Notes under the pieces: model-generated
What the model saw: the letters and a program-made list of their open reading frames with translations, nothing else
Databases searched by the model: none
Told to the model about the DNA's origin: nothing
Part shown: positions 42,404-50,016 of the stretch, piece after piece
Layout of the letters: every line of letters starts with the position of its first letter
Numbering within the stretch: the first letter of the stretch is position 1
Made by a program: the position numbers and the translations under genes
DNA from: Candidatus Mediterraneibacter stercoripullorum
Lineage (GTDB): Bacteria > Bacillota > Clostridia > Lachnospirales > Lachnospiraceae
Length of the DNA stretch: 54,640 nucleotides
Direction: 5' to 3'
Assembly: GCA_019115765.1 (NCBI GenBank)
Contig: DXCZ01000086.1
Location: 1-54,640, forward strand

Positions 42404-42681
42404 AATTATCCTCTCCTCATTTGTATATGTAAAGCAGATCTCGATACCATATATAGTAGCATTTTTCTGCCTGTCAGCCGATATTTATTATATCGTTCAT
42501 ATGTTAAGAAAATCGATATCAAATATTAACTATTATTAATTTTTCCAAACTCCCGCAGCTCCATACCGCAATTTTTGCAATGTATGCAACAAGCCTTCCA
42601 ATTTGTTTTTTTCTCAATTATCCTATAATATAAAACATAAGAAAAACAAACCTCAAACAAAGAAAGGAAGGTAAGAAATTC

Positions 42682-43749
42682 ATGGAAATGACATTGAGAT
42701 GGTACGGTTCAAAATTCGACACTGTGACTCTTGAGCAGATCCGCCAGATCCCGGGCGTAACAGGAGTCATCACAACACTGTACGACACCCAGCCGGGAGA
42801 GGTCTGGACCAGAGAGCGCATCCGCGCACTGAAAGATGAAGTAGCTGCGGCAGGTCTCCACATTGCAGGTATCGAGAGCGTTAATGTTCACGATGCGATC
42901 AAAGTCGGCACACCGGACAGAGACAAATACATCGACAATTACATTCAGACTCTTGAAAATCTGGGTGAAGAGGATCTCCACCTTGTCTGCTACAATTTCA
43001 TGCCGGTATTTGACTGGACAAGAACAGAGCTTGCCCGCAAGAGACCGGACGGATCCACTGTTCTTGCCTACACACAGGAAGCTGTTGACGCACTGAATCC
43101 GGAAGACATGTTCAATTCCATCTCCGCTGACACGAACGGTACGGTTATGCCGGGCTGGGAGCCTGAGCGTATGGCACACATCAAAGAGCTGTTCGAGATG
43201 TACAAAGATGTAGATGAGGAAAAACTCTTTGAAAACCTGAAATACTTCCTTGAGCGGATCATGCCTGTCTGTGACAAATACGACATCAACATGGCAATCC
43301 ACCCGGATGATCCGGCATGGAGCGTATTCGGACTGCCCCGTATTATCACAAACAAGAAGAACATCCTCCGCATGATGGAGATGGTTGACAACCCGCACAA
43401 CGGTGTAACATTCTGTTCCGGTTCTTATGGAACCAACCTGGAGAACGATCTTCCGGATATGATCCGTTCTCTTAAGGGAAGAATTCACTTCGCTCATGTG
43501 CGTAACCTGAAGTTCAATTCTCCGACAGACTTCGAGGAAGCAGCACATCTGTCAACTGACGGAACATTTGATATGTATGAGATCATGAAAGCTCTCTATG
43601 AGATCGGTTTCGACGGCCCGATCCGTCCGGACCACGGACGTATGATCTGGGGCGAGGTTGCAATGCCCGGATACGGCCTGTATGACCGCGCACTTGGAGC
43701 AACATACCTGAACGGCCTCTGGGAGGCAATTGAGAAAGGAGCGAGATAG
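42682..43749 (+). CDS. uxuA: Mannonate dehydratase
   Basis: Removes water from D-mannonate to give 2-keto-3-deoxygluconate. 355 residues with the xylose-isomerase-like fold: MEMTLRWYG start, GIESVNVHDAIKVG near residue 61, NMAIHPDDPAWSVFGLPRI near residue 204, VTFCSGSYGTN and IRPDHGRMIWGE (metal and active-site residues). AAGGAAGG precedes the ATG. TATAAT at 42624-42629 is a good -10; no clear -35 or operator was found in the 278-base gap with the divergent deacetylase gene. First gene of uxuA-uxuB. Confidence 0.97.
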   Translation: MEMTLRWYGSKFDTVTLEQIRQIPGVTGVITTLYDTQPGEVWTRERIRALKDEVAAAGLHIAGIESVNVHDAIKVGTPDRDKYIDNYIQTLENLGEEDLHLVCYNFMPVFDWTRTELARKRPDGSTVLAYTQEAVDALNPEDMFNSISADTNGTVMPGWEPERMAHIKELFEMYKDVDEEKLFENLKYFLERIMPVCDKYDINMAIHPDDPAWSVFGLPRIITNKKNILRMMEMVDNPHNGVTFCSGSYGTNLENDLPDMIRSLKGRIHFAHVRNLKFNSPTDFEEAAHLSTDGTFDMYEIMKALYEIGFDGPIRPDHGRMIWGEVAMPGYGLYDRALGATYLNGLWEAIEKGAR

Positions 43750-43751
43750 TC

Positions 43752-45362
43752 ATGCAGCTGAGCGAAGCAGGATTAAAAAACAGGGAAGAATGGACCTCTA
43801 AGGGATATCGTCTCCCGGAATTCGACCGCGAAACAGTTATGGCAGCAACGAAGGAGAATCCGTTCTGGATTCACTTCGGCGCAGGAAATATTTTCCGTGC
43901 CTTCCAGGCAAATGTCGTTCAGAACCTGTTGAACGAGGGACTTCTGGACAGAGGTCTCACCGTTGCAGAAGGATATGATTATGAGATCATCGAGAAGATG
44001 AATCATCCTCATGATGACTACTCCATCCTAGTTACGTTAAAGGCAGATGGAAATGTAGAGAAAACAGTAGTCGGCAGCGTTATGGAGTCTCTTACACTGG
44101 ATTCTGACAACGATGCAGAGTACAGCCGCTTAAAAGAGATCTTTACAAAGGATTCTCTTCAGATGGCTTCCTTTACAATCACAGAGAAGGGCTACAGCCT
44201 GGTAGACGGAAAAGGAAATATGCTCCCGGCCGTTACCGCAGATATGGAAAAAGGGCCGAAGAAACCGGACAGCTATATCGGAAAGGTTGCTTCTCTTCTT
44301 TATACAAGATTTACCGCAGGCGCAAAGCCGATTGCCATGGTCAGCATGGATAACTGTTCTCACAACGGAGACAAGCTCTACGCTGCCATCACAGCTTTTG
44401 CTAAGGCATGGGAAGAGAACGGAACTGCCCAGGAAGGCTTTTACGCTTATGTGACAGATCCTGCAAAGGTATCCTTCCCCTGGACCATGATCGACAAGAT
44501 CACTCCCCGTCCGAACGCTTCTGTTGAGGATATCCTCAAGAAAGACGGCGTAGAGGAACTGGAGCCGGTCATCACAAGCAAGAACACCTACGTTGCTCCT
44601 TTCGTAAATGCAGAGGAGTGCGAGTATCTGGTTATCGAGGACGCATTCCCCAACGGACGTCCGGCGCTGGAAAAAGGCGGTCTGATCTTCACAGACCGTG
44701 AGACAGTTGACAAGGTTGAGAAGATGAAAGTCTGCACCTGCCTGAACCCGCTGCACACCACACTTGCGGTATTCGGCTGCCTGCTGGGATATGACCTGAT
44801 CTCCAAGGAGATGAAGGACCCCACACTTAAGAAACTGGTCGAGATCATCGGCTACGAAGAAGGACTTCCGGTTGTTGTCAACCCGGGTATCCTGAATCCG
44901 AAAGAGTTCATTGATACTGTACTTAATGTGCGTATCCCGAACCCGTTCATGCCGGATACTCCGCAGAGAATCGCTACTGATACATCTCAGAAACTGGCGA
45001 TCCGCTTTGGCGAGACGATCAAAGCTTACCAGAAGTCTGATACACTGGATGTCGCTAACCTGAAGCGCATCCCGCTTGTATTCGCCGGATGGCTCCGCTA
45101 TCTGATGGCAATCGACGACGAAGGCAACAGCTTCGAACTCAGCCCGGATCCGCTGCTGGATACAGTTTGCCCGTATGTAGCTTCTATCAAACTGGGCGAT
45201 ACAGTAGATGCTGAGAACGTGCTCCGTCCGATCCTTGAGAACGACAAGATCTTCGGTGTGAACCTGTTCGAGGCAGGCATGGCTCCGCTGGTATGCCAGT
45301 ACTTCAATGAGATGATCGCCGGAACCGGCGCTGTAAGAGCCACACTTGAAAAATACGTTTAA
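43752..45362 (+). CDS. uxuB: Fructuronate reductase (mannonate oxidoreductase)
   Basis: Reduces D-fructuronate to D-mannonate with NADH. 536 residues, mannitol dehydrogenase family: IHFGAGNIFRAFQANV near residue 39 (NAD-binding), TITEKGYSL near residue 134, and the catalytic region near residue 330 (CTCLNPLHTTLAVFGCLLG), which is related to the LNGAH block lost in uxaB. The start is two bases after the uxuA stop. It appears intact and ends at a very strong terminator. Confidence 0.93.
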   Translation: MQLSEAGLKNREEWTSKGYRLPEFDRETVMAATKENPFWIHFGAGNIFRAFQANVVQNLLNEGLLDRGLTVAEGYDYEIIEKMNHPHDDYSILVTLKADGNVEKTVVGSVMESLTLDSDNDAEYSRLKEIFTKDSLQMASFTITEKGYSLVDGKGNMLPAVTADMEKGPKKPDSYIGKVASLLYTRFTAGAKPIAMVSMDNCSHNGDKLYAAITAFAKAWEENGTAQEGFYAYVTDPAKVSFPWTMIDKITPRPNASVEDILKKDGVEELEPVITSKNTYVAPFVNAEECEYLVIEDAFPNGRPALEKGGLIFTDRETVDKVEKMKVCTCLNPLHTTLAVFGCLLGYDLISKEMKDPTLKKLVEIIGYEEGLPVVVNPGILNPKEFIDTVLNVRIPNPFMPDTPQRIATDTSQKLAIRFGETIKAYQKSDTLDVANLKRIPLVFAGWLRYLMAIDDEGNSFELSPDPLLDTVCPYVASIKLGDTVDAENVLRPILENDKIFGVNLFEAGMAPLVCQYFNEMIAGTGAVRATLEKYV

Positions 45363-45390
45363 TACCTATTATTTGTAATAAAAGCAGCAA

Positions 45391-45445
45391 GACCCCGCTG
45401 CGGATACCCTTGACCGGATTCCGCAGCGGGGTCCTCCTTTGTTTT
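45391..45445 (+). terminator. Strong terminator after uxuB
   Basis: GACCCCGCTGCGGA (45391-45404) and TCCGCAGCGGGGTC (45420-45433) pair perfectly over 14 positions around a 15-base loop, followed by CTCCTTTGTTTTT. Confidence 0.92.
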
Positions 45446-45465
45446 TCGGAGGAAATGAAAGAAGT

Positions 45466-45594
45466 TTAAGTTATAGTTATCTCGGTCTTCCTCAGTACCG
45501 TCATCGCAAGATTTTCATCGTCGAATTTCTCTATCACGGATTCATTTATATTCACCAGATCATTTCTTGCTCTTGGCGTATAATACAATTTCAT
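45466..45594 (-). pseudogene. N-terminal fragment of a RelE/ParE-type toxin
   Basis: A 42-residue frame starting MKLYYTPRARNDLVNIN, two bases after the antitoxin stop. This start is typical of RelE/ParE toxins, which are usually 90-110 residues, but the frame ends after LRKTEITIT and the rest of the family core is absent. The break lies 20 bases from the uxuB terminator. The toxin is therefore dead or strongly reduced; a short regulatory peptide is a less likely reading. Confidence 0.7.
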
Positions 45595-45596
45595 AC

Positions 45597-45842
45597 TCAG
45601 ATCCCCAGTGATGCTTCTACTTCATCCGCAGAGAGCCATCCTTCTTTTCTTGCTGACTGCTCCCCTTCTTCCAGTTTGGACATCAGGGCAATTGTAGCTC
45701 GCATTCTGTCGTATTCTTTCATATCGAGAATCACGTATTCCCCCCGTCCGTTCTTTGTAAGAAACACAGGTGCGCCTTCCTGCGCTTCTTTTAAAACCTC
45801 GGTGTAGTTTCTCAAATCTGAAATAGGCTTTATATTCGGCAT
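45597..45842 (-). CDS. Phd/YefM family antitoxin
   Basis: 81 residues starting MPNIKPISDLRNYTEVL, with the Phd/YefM N-terminal DNA-binding pattern and APVFLTKNGRGEYVILDMKEYDR in the middle. The C-terminus, which should neutralise the toxin, is present (SADEVEASLGI). Start 45842 was chosen over an in-frame extension because the family start is at MPxIKPISDLR; AAAGGA is upstream. Palindromes at 45908-45951 are its probable operator, and TTGTAA-N17-TATGCT is a reasonable promoter between them and the gene. It is an antitoxin with a truncated partner. Confidence 0.85.
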   Translation of the reverse strand: MPNIKPISDLRNYTEVLKEAQEGAPVFLTKNGRGEYVILDMKEYDRMRATIALMSKLEEGEQSARKEGWLSADEVEASLGI

Positions 45843-45907
45843 ATGACCAACATCCTTTCCATCTGTTATGTATATAGCATACCACCTCTTTTCTAAAATT
45901 ACAATGT

Positions 45908-45951
45908 AAATTAACACGTTAATTTTACTTGAAGTAAATCATCATTTACTT
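45908..45951. promoter_or_regulatory. Palindromic operator cluster upstream of the antitoxin
   Basis: Three overlapping perfect palindromes: AAATTAAC-AC-GTTAATTT (45908-45925), TTTACTT-G-AAGTAAA (45924-45938) and AAGTAAAT-CATC-ATTTACTT (45932-45951). The half-site AAGTAAA occurs three times. Repeated operators of this sort are typical of antitoxin autorepression. Confidence 0.65.
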
Positions 45952-45961
45952 TAAGCCTCCT

Positions 45962-46060
45962 TCAATCTTCTTTTGGATCCTGCAGGATAAACAGATCTGT
46001 TCCTTTCTTCTCTGCAAACTTCTTTTGAGGAATGTCTCTTAAATTGTCTTTAGCGTCCAC
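45962..46060 (-). pseudogene. Possible C-terminal remnant of a lost gene
   Basis: A minus-strand frame (32 residues from a GTG at 46060, open further upstream) reads like the end of a real protein, with KKFAEKKGTDLFILQDPKED before TGA. No ribosome binding site precedes it. AAGGAGG overlaps its stop and leads into a six-codon frame (MMIYFK) inside the palindromes at 45932-45951, so this was once upstream of another gene. Apart from this and the operators, the 360 bases between the antitoxin and the tRNA genes hold nothing I recognise. Confidence 0.3.
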
Positions 46061-46204
46061 TGGAAAGCGAGACGCAGTACAAAAGGAAAATCCCGACAGA
46101 ACTGCCGTCAAAAAGCCTTATGGCGATAGGCGAAAATGAAAAGAACGTTTGTTTAAATATCGGCTTGCCAACACCCGAAAAACCTATATTTTTGCATAAA
46201 AAAA

Positions 46205-46278
<74 letters not shown>

Positions 46279-46313
46279 ATAAATAAGGGAATCTGCTCTC
46301 CGCAAATTCCCAG

Positions 46314-46385
46314 CTACGGAAAAGGGACTTGAACCCCTACTAACAGAGTCAGAGTCTGCTGTGCTGCCAATTACACCATTCCGCA
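46314..46385 (-). tRNA. tRNA-Gln (CTG)
   Basis: Minus-strand cloverleaf of 72 bases: acceptor TGCGGAA/TTCCGTA with discriminator G, including the U1-A72 pair usual in bacterial tRNA-Gln; anticodon loop CTCTGAC (anticodon CTG); T-loop GGTTCAAGTCC. CCA is not encoded. The acceptor has one G-U pair. Confidence 0.9.
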
Positions 46386-46422
46386 TTACTTTTTGTTTCT
46401 TGCTCTCACAAGCAACATGGTT

Positions 46423-46450
46423 ATTATATCAGACTTGACGGAAAAATCAA
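46423..46450 (-). promoter_or_regulatory. Promoter of the tRNA-Gln/tRNA-Pro transcript
   Basis: On the minus strand TTGATT (46445-46450) and TATAAT (46423-46428) with a 16-base spacer, 37 bases before tRNA-Gln. Confidence 0.65.
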
Positions 46451-46588
46451 CCCCTTTTTTTAATTTCTTTATATTTGATTTTTTTGTGCCTTTTGTCAGA
46501 ATTTACATCATTTTTATATATTCTTTAATATTTCTTTTCCTTCATGTCATAGAATGTTCACACTTGTCATATAAACTAGACTGACATA

Positions 46589-46616
46589 AGATGGAAGTGC
46601 TTCCATCTTTATATCT
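46589..46616 (+). terminator. Leader hairpin before the DUF5348 gene
   Basis: AGATGGAAG (46589-46597) and CTTCCATCT (46600-46608) are perfect complements, followed by TTATATC and later TATTTTTT. It ends about 30 bases before the AAGGAGC ribosome binding site, so it may be a leader attenuator or protect the mRNA 5' end. Confidence 0.5.
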
Positions 46617-46644
46617 ATATTTTTTCTGAAAGGAGCTGTTGCAT

Positions 46645-46869
46645 ATGATAACCGGAACACTGAATGCAAGCCCGCGTGGTGGGATCTATATTTCCGATGA
46701 CCACAGACCGCAGAATGTCAGCGTAAAGTCTGGACAGTATCTTTATCTTGCCGTTCATGACTGCTGGATTCCGGTGGTCATCCGATTCTCTCCTGCTACC
46801 GGCAACTGGTCATTCCAGAATCTGGAAAACATCAATGTAAACGGACAAAAAGTAATGTTAAAAAATTAG
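46645..46869 (+). CDS. DUF5348 family small protein
   Basis: 74 residues, soluble: MITGTLNASPRGGIYISDD, VKSGQYLYLAVHDCWIPV and WSFQNLENINVNGQKVMLKN, the usual DUF5348 layout of a short beta-rich fold. AAAGGAG precedes ATG 46645. Function is unknown; relatives are common on clostridial mobile elements, but no such element is seen here. The last base lies in a terminator. Confidence 0.8.
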   Translation: MITGTLNASPRGGIYISDDHRPQNVSVKSGQYLYLAVHDCWIPVVIRFSPATGNWSFQNLENINVNGQKVMLKN

Positions 46870-46902
46870 AGATGCCAGTCCCCGGCATCTCATTTTCATT
46901 TT
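46869..46902. terminator. Bidirectional terminator between the DUF5348 gene and dapF
   Basis: GAGATGCC (46869-46876) and GGCATCTC (46884-46891) pair perfectly around a 7-base loop. ATTTTCATTTTC follows on the plus strand and TAATTTTTT on the minus strand. Confidence 0.85.
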
Positions 46903-46918
46903 CTTTCCTATTTTCTCC

Positions 46919-47755
46919 CTATTCCGGCCACACACCATCAAATACTACCTCTGCCGGACCTGTCATATACACGGTATCCTTTTCACGATCCCATTCAATC
47001 TGCAGATCTCCACCCAGAAGTTTTACTGTGACGTTATCTTCTGTCATACCATTCAGGATACAGGATACAGCCACCGCACATGCTCCTGTCCCGCAGGCGA
47101 GGGTTTCCCCGGAGCCACGCTCCCATACCCGCATTTCTACTGTCTTTCTGTCAAGAACACGGGCAAATTCTGTATTGATCCGGTTAGGAAATCTTTTATG
47201 ATTTTCGAATTTAGGCCCGATCATTTCCAGGGGGATGTCCTTCACATCTTCCTCCACAAAGATAACTGCATGCGGATTTCCCATAGACACGCATGTCATG
47301 CGGTATTCTTTCCCGTCCGTCTCTATAGACTCGTCTACAGCCTGCTCTCCATCTGCCTCGACAGGTATCTCTGATGGAGTGAGGATCGGACGTCCCATAT
47401 CTACCTTTACCAGCTTCACCTTTCCGCCCTCCACGGTAAGATCCAGATATTTGATCCCGCCGAGAGTCTCCACGGAGATAGACGTCTTATCTGTAAGCCC
47501 ATAATCATAAACATATTTTGCCACACAGCGGATCCCATTGCCACACATTTCTCCGCGGGACCCGTCTGCATTATACATCACCATCTCAAAATCCGCCTTA
47601 TCAGACGGACAGATCAGGATCAGCCCGTCTGATCCGACTCCGAAGTGGCGGTCGCTGATCCTGACTGCAAGCTCCGAAGGATCCGGCACTTTTTCACTGA
47701 AACAGTTCACATAAACATAATCATTTCCAAGTCCCTGCATTTTTGTAAATTTCAT
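46919..47755 (-). CDS. dapF: Diaminopimelate epimerase
   Basis: Converts LL- to meso-diaminopimelate for lysine and peptidoglycan. 278 residues: MKFTKMQGLGNDYVYVNC start, YNADGSRGEMCGNGIRCVAKYV with the first catalytic cysteine near residue 73, MGNPHAVIFVEE near residue 158, and GETLACGTGACAVAVS with the second catalytic cysteine near residue 218. The C-terminus WPE is typical. The ribosome binding site AGGAAAGG is slightly far from the ATG. It is 57 bases after the ANTAR gene. Confidence 0.97.
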   Translation of the reverse strand: MKFTKMQGLGNDYVYVNCFSEKVPDPSELAVRISDRHFGVGSDGLILICPSDKADFEMVMYNADGSRGEMCGNGIRCVAKYVYDYGLTDKTSISVETLGGIKYLDLTVEGGKVKLVKVDMGRPILTPSEIPVEADGEQAVDESIETDGKEYRMTCVSMGNPHAVIFVEEDVKDIPLEMIGPKFENHKRFPNRINTEFARVLDRKTVEMRVWERGSGETLACGTGACAVAVSCILNGMTEDNVTVKLLGGDLQIEWDREKDTVYMTGPAEVVFDGVWPE

Positions 47756-47812
47756 ACCGACACCATACCTTTCCTCTCAATCATCACACAGACATCATAC
47801 CACAGTCCGGGA

Positions 47813-48361
47813 TCAGCTGTCCATCAGCGTCAGGATCATCTGCGCCGTCTCCAGCATATTTGTCCCACTCTCCATACTGCTCTTCTGCAGATAACGATGA
47901 GCTTCCGGTTCCGACATCCCGTTTCTTTCCATGAGGAGGGCTTTCGCACGGTCAATGGTCTCCCGCTCTCCTGTGCTCCGTTCCCTGCCCCGGGCCTTAC
48001 GTCTCCTCCGCTGACGATCCAGAGTCTGTATCATCATTTCCATGGTATTGACAAGATCATATACCTTAATGGGCATGGGAAGTCCGATCACTCCTTCCGG
48101 AAGTTCATCGATCCATTTATCAGGAGATGCGACCAGGAGCATCTGGAAGGAATCGGGCAGATTGTCCCGCAGCTGGATATACTGCATGTCCTGGAGACGG
48201 TAGCCGCATACCACGATACCGTCGCTCCACGTATCCGCATACTGCAGCACTTTTGCCCCGGTGAGGCAGACAGCAGACACTTCCATCCCGGACCTGGCAA
48301 GTACGTTGCGTATTCCGGCCGCGTTTTCCCGCTTAGAAAATGCTACAATGATGTTCGCCAT
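47813..48361 (-). CDS. ANTAR domain response regulator
   Basis: 182 residues. The N-terminal part is a degenerate receiver-like domain (about 1-115), without an obvious phosphorylation aspartate at the usual position. A basic linker RQRRRRKARGRER follows, then the RNA-binding ANTAR domain with RAKALLMERNGMSEPEAHRYLQKSSMESG near residue 140. ANTAR proteins bind paired hairpins in leaders and prevent termination, often for nitrogen genes. It follows glnA by 96 bases, a gap that holds two hairpins with mutually exclusive pairings. GGGAGGCAGGAG precedes the ATG. Confidence 0.88.
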   Translation of the reverse strand: MANIIVAFSKRENAAGIRNVLARSGMEVSAVCLTGAKVLQYADTWSDGIVVCGYRLQDMQYIQLRDNLPDSFQMLLVASPDKWIDELPEGVIGLPMPIKVYDLVNTMEMMIQTLDRQRRRRKARGRERSTGERETIDRAKALLMERNGMSEPEAHRYLQKSSMESGTNMLETAQMILTLMDS

Positions 48362-48399
48362 ATCTGCTCCTGCCTCCCTTCTGTCTTATTGCTTATAAT

Positions 48400-48452
48400 A
48401 ATACAGGCCGGCCTGATTCGGCCTGTATTGTCTGTTCGCCACATATACAGAC
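48400..48452 (-). promoter_or_regulatory. Two-hairpin switch between glnA and the ANTAR gene
   Basis: On the minus strand the first hairpin pairs GTCTGT with ACAGAC (plus 48447-48452 and 48430-48435). The second pairs AATACAGGCC with GGCCTGTATT (plus 48420-48429 and 48400-48409) and is followed by ATTATTATAAG. CTGTAT in the first arm of hairpin 1 can pair with ATACAG in hairpin 2, so the two structures compete. Confidence 0.55.
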
Positions 48453-48457
48453 TGATA

Positions 48458-49789
48458 TCAGAGTTTATAGAGATAATTGGCTATCTCCCAGTCTGTTACC
48501 TGCATGCAGTAATCATGATATTCCTTTTTGTGACCTTTTATAATCTTATCAGCCAGTTCTTTTCCAAGCACGCCGAGGACCAGTTCGTCCTTTTGCAGCT
48601 CTTCCACAGCGTCTTTCAGCGTTCTCGGCAGTTCCTCCACATGGAGGGCATCTCTCTGCTGCCGGGTCATTTTCTGGATATTCTCATCAATACTGTCCGG
48701 CGGCATGATCTGCCCTCTGATCCCATCCAGCCCTGCCTTCAGCAGAACAGCAAGAGCAAGATAGGGGTTTGCCGTAGAGTCCGGACTTCTCAGCTCGATC
48801 CTTGTATTCTCTCCTCTGCCGGAAGGTACGCGGATCAGCGGTCCTCTTGTCTTCCCGGACCATCCCATATACACAGGAGCTTCATATCCGGGCACAAACC
48901 GCTTATATGAATTCACTGTAGGATTTGTAATGCAGGTAATGGCCTTCATATGCTTCATCAGACCGCCGATGAAGTAATATCCCTCTCTGCTCAGCCCATT
49001 CGGATCATCCTCGCTCTGAAATGCATTTACGCCGTCACGGCTCAGGGAGATGTTGATATGCATTCCGGAGCCGTATGTCTCAATCTTCGGCTTGGGCATA
49101 AATGTCGCATGAAGGCCGTGGCGTTTGGCAATGGTCTTCACCACCATCTTAAAGGTCATCAGATTGTCTGCCGTCACCAGTGCTTCATCATACCGGAAGT
49201 CGATTTCATGCTGGGCAGGCGCGATCTCGTGGTGGGATGATGTGATCTCGAATCCCATCTCTTCCAGCGTAAGGACCATATCACGTCTTGCATTTTCTCC
49301 CAGATCGAGAGGGCCCACGTCAAAGTATCCTCCCTTCTCATGTGTCACAGTAGTCGGGATTCCATCATCATCTGTATGGAACAGGAAGAACTCACATTCC
49401 GGCCCCACATTCATGGTGTATCCCATTTTCTTCGCTTCTGCGATTGTCTTCTTCAGCACATATCTGGGATCCACCTCATAGGGTGTGCCGTCCGTCCGGT
49501 ACACGTCACAGATCAGCCTTGCCACCTTGCCCTGCTGGGGGCGCCATGGGAATATCTCAAAGGTACTCAGATCCGGATGAAGATACATATCTGATTCCTC
49601 CTCTCCGGAAAGTCCTTCCAGAGATGAGACGTCGAACATACAGCGGTTGTCAAGCGCCTTCTCCAGCTGGCTCACTGTAACGGCCATGTTCTTCATCGTA
49701 CCGAAGATATCCGTGAACTGAAGACGGATAAAAGCAACGTCTTCCTCTTCCACGATACGAAGGATATCTTCTCTCGTATAGTCGTGCAT
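48458..49789 (-). CDS. glnA: Glutamine synthetase, type I
   Basis: Makes glutamine from glutamate and ammonia with ATP. 443 residues, the length of the shorter GSI-alpha subfamily. Motifs: GFEITSSHHEIAPAQHEIDFRYD near residue 182, and KPKIETYGSGMHINISLS near residue 235 (HxH-like ATP region), FVPGYEAPVYMGWSGKTRGPLIRVP near residue 297, and RIELRSPDSTANPYLALAV near residue 325. No adenylylation tyrosine segment is apparent. AAGGAGG precedes the ATG. Located upstream of the ANTAR gene on the same strand. Confidence 0.97.
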   Translation of the reverse strand: MHDYTREDILRIVEEEDVAFIRLQFTDIFGTMKNMAVTVSQLEKALDNRCMFDVSSLEGLSGEEESDMYLHPDLSTFEIFPWRPQQGKVARLICDVYRTDGTPYEVDPRYVLKKTIAEAKKMGYTMNVGPECEFFLFHTDDDGIPTTVTHEKGGYFDVGPLDLGENARRDMVLTLEEMGFEITSSHHEIAPAQHEIDFRYDEALVTADNLMTFKMVVKTIAKRHGLHATFMPKPKIETYGSGMHINISLSRDGVNAFQSEDDPNGLSREGYYFIGGLMKHMKAITCITNPTVNSYKRFVPGYEAPVYMGWSGKTRGPLIRVPSGRGENTRIELRSPDSTANPYLALAVLLKAGLDGIRGQIMPPDSIDENIQKMTRQQRDALHVEELPRTLKDAVEELQKDELVLGVLGKELADKIIKGHKKEYHDYCMQVTDWEIANYLYKL

Positions 49790-49907
49790 ATATTGAAACC
49801 TCCTTTTTTATTATCCTCTGTAAGATAATGGCTCCCCATCTCCTGTACATGTCAGGATCCGCTCATCGTCTCACAGCCGGGACAATTTAATCCTTACATA
49901 ATTTTTC

Positions 49908-49950
49908 CATAAATAGAAAAGGACGTTCTCCACCTGTGAAAAACGCCCTT
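49908..49950 (-). terminator. Terminator after the GH3 beta-glucosidase gene
   Basis: AAGGGCGTT and AACGTCCTT pair on the minus strand (plus 49942-49950 and 49919-49927), followed by TTCTATTT. It separates the GH3 gene from the glnA leader. The remaining 118 bases to the glnA start hold two small hairpins but no ANTAR-type hexaloop pair that I could confirm. Confidence 0.65.
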
Positions 49951-50016
49951 GTTTCGTTTTTAATTATATCGGCTCATTGATCGGATGTCAAACAATAATT
50001 TTTCAATCTTCACCGC

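Noticed and set aside
49790-49907. ANTAR-type hexaloop hairpin pair in the glnA leader
   Set aside because: Two small stems (CCTG/CAGG and ATTATC/GATAAT) exist but their loops do not show the A1/G4 hexaloop pattern, so I did not annotate a target.
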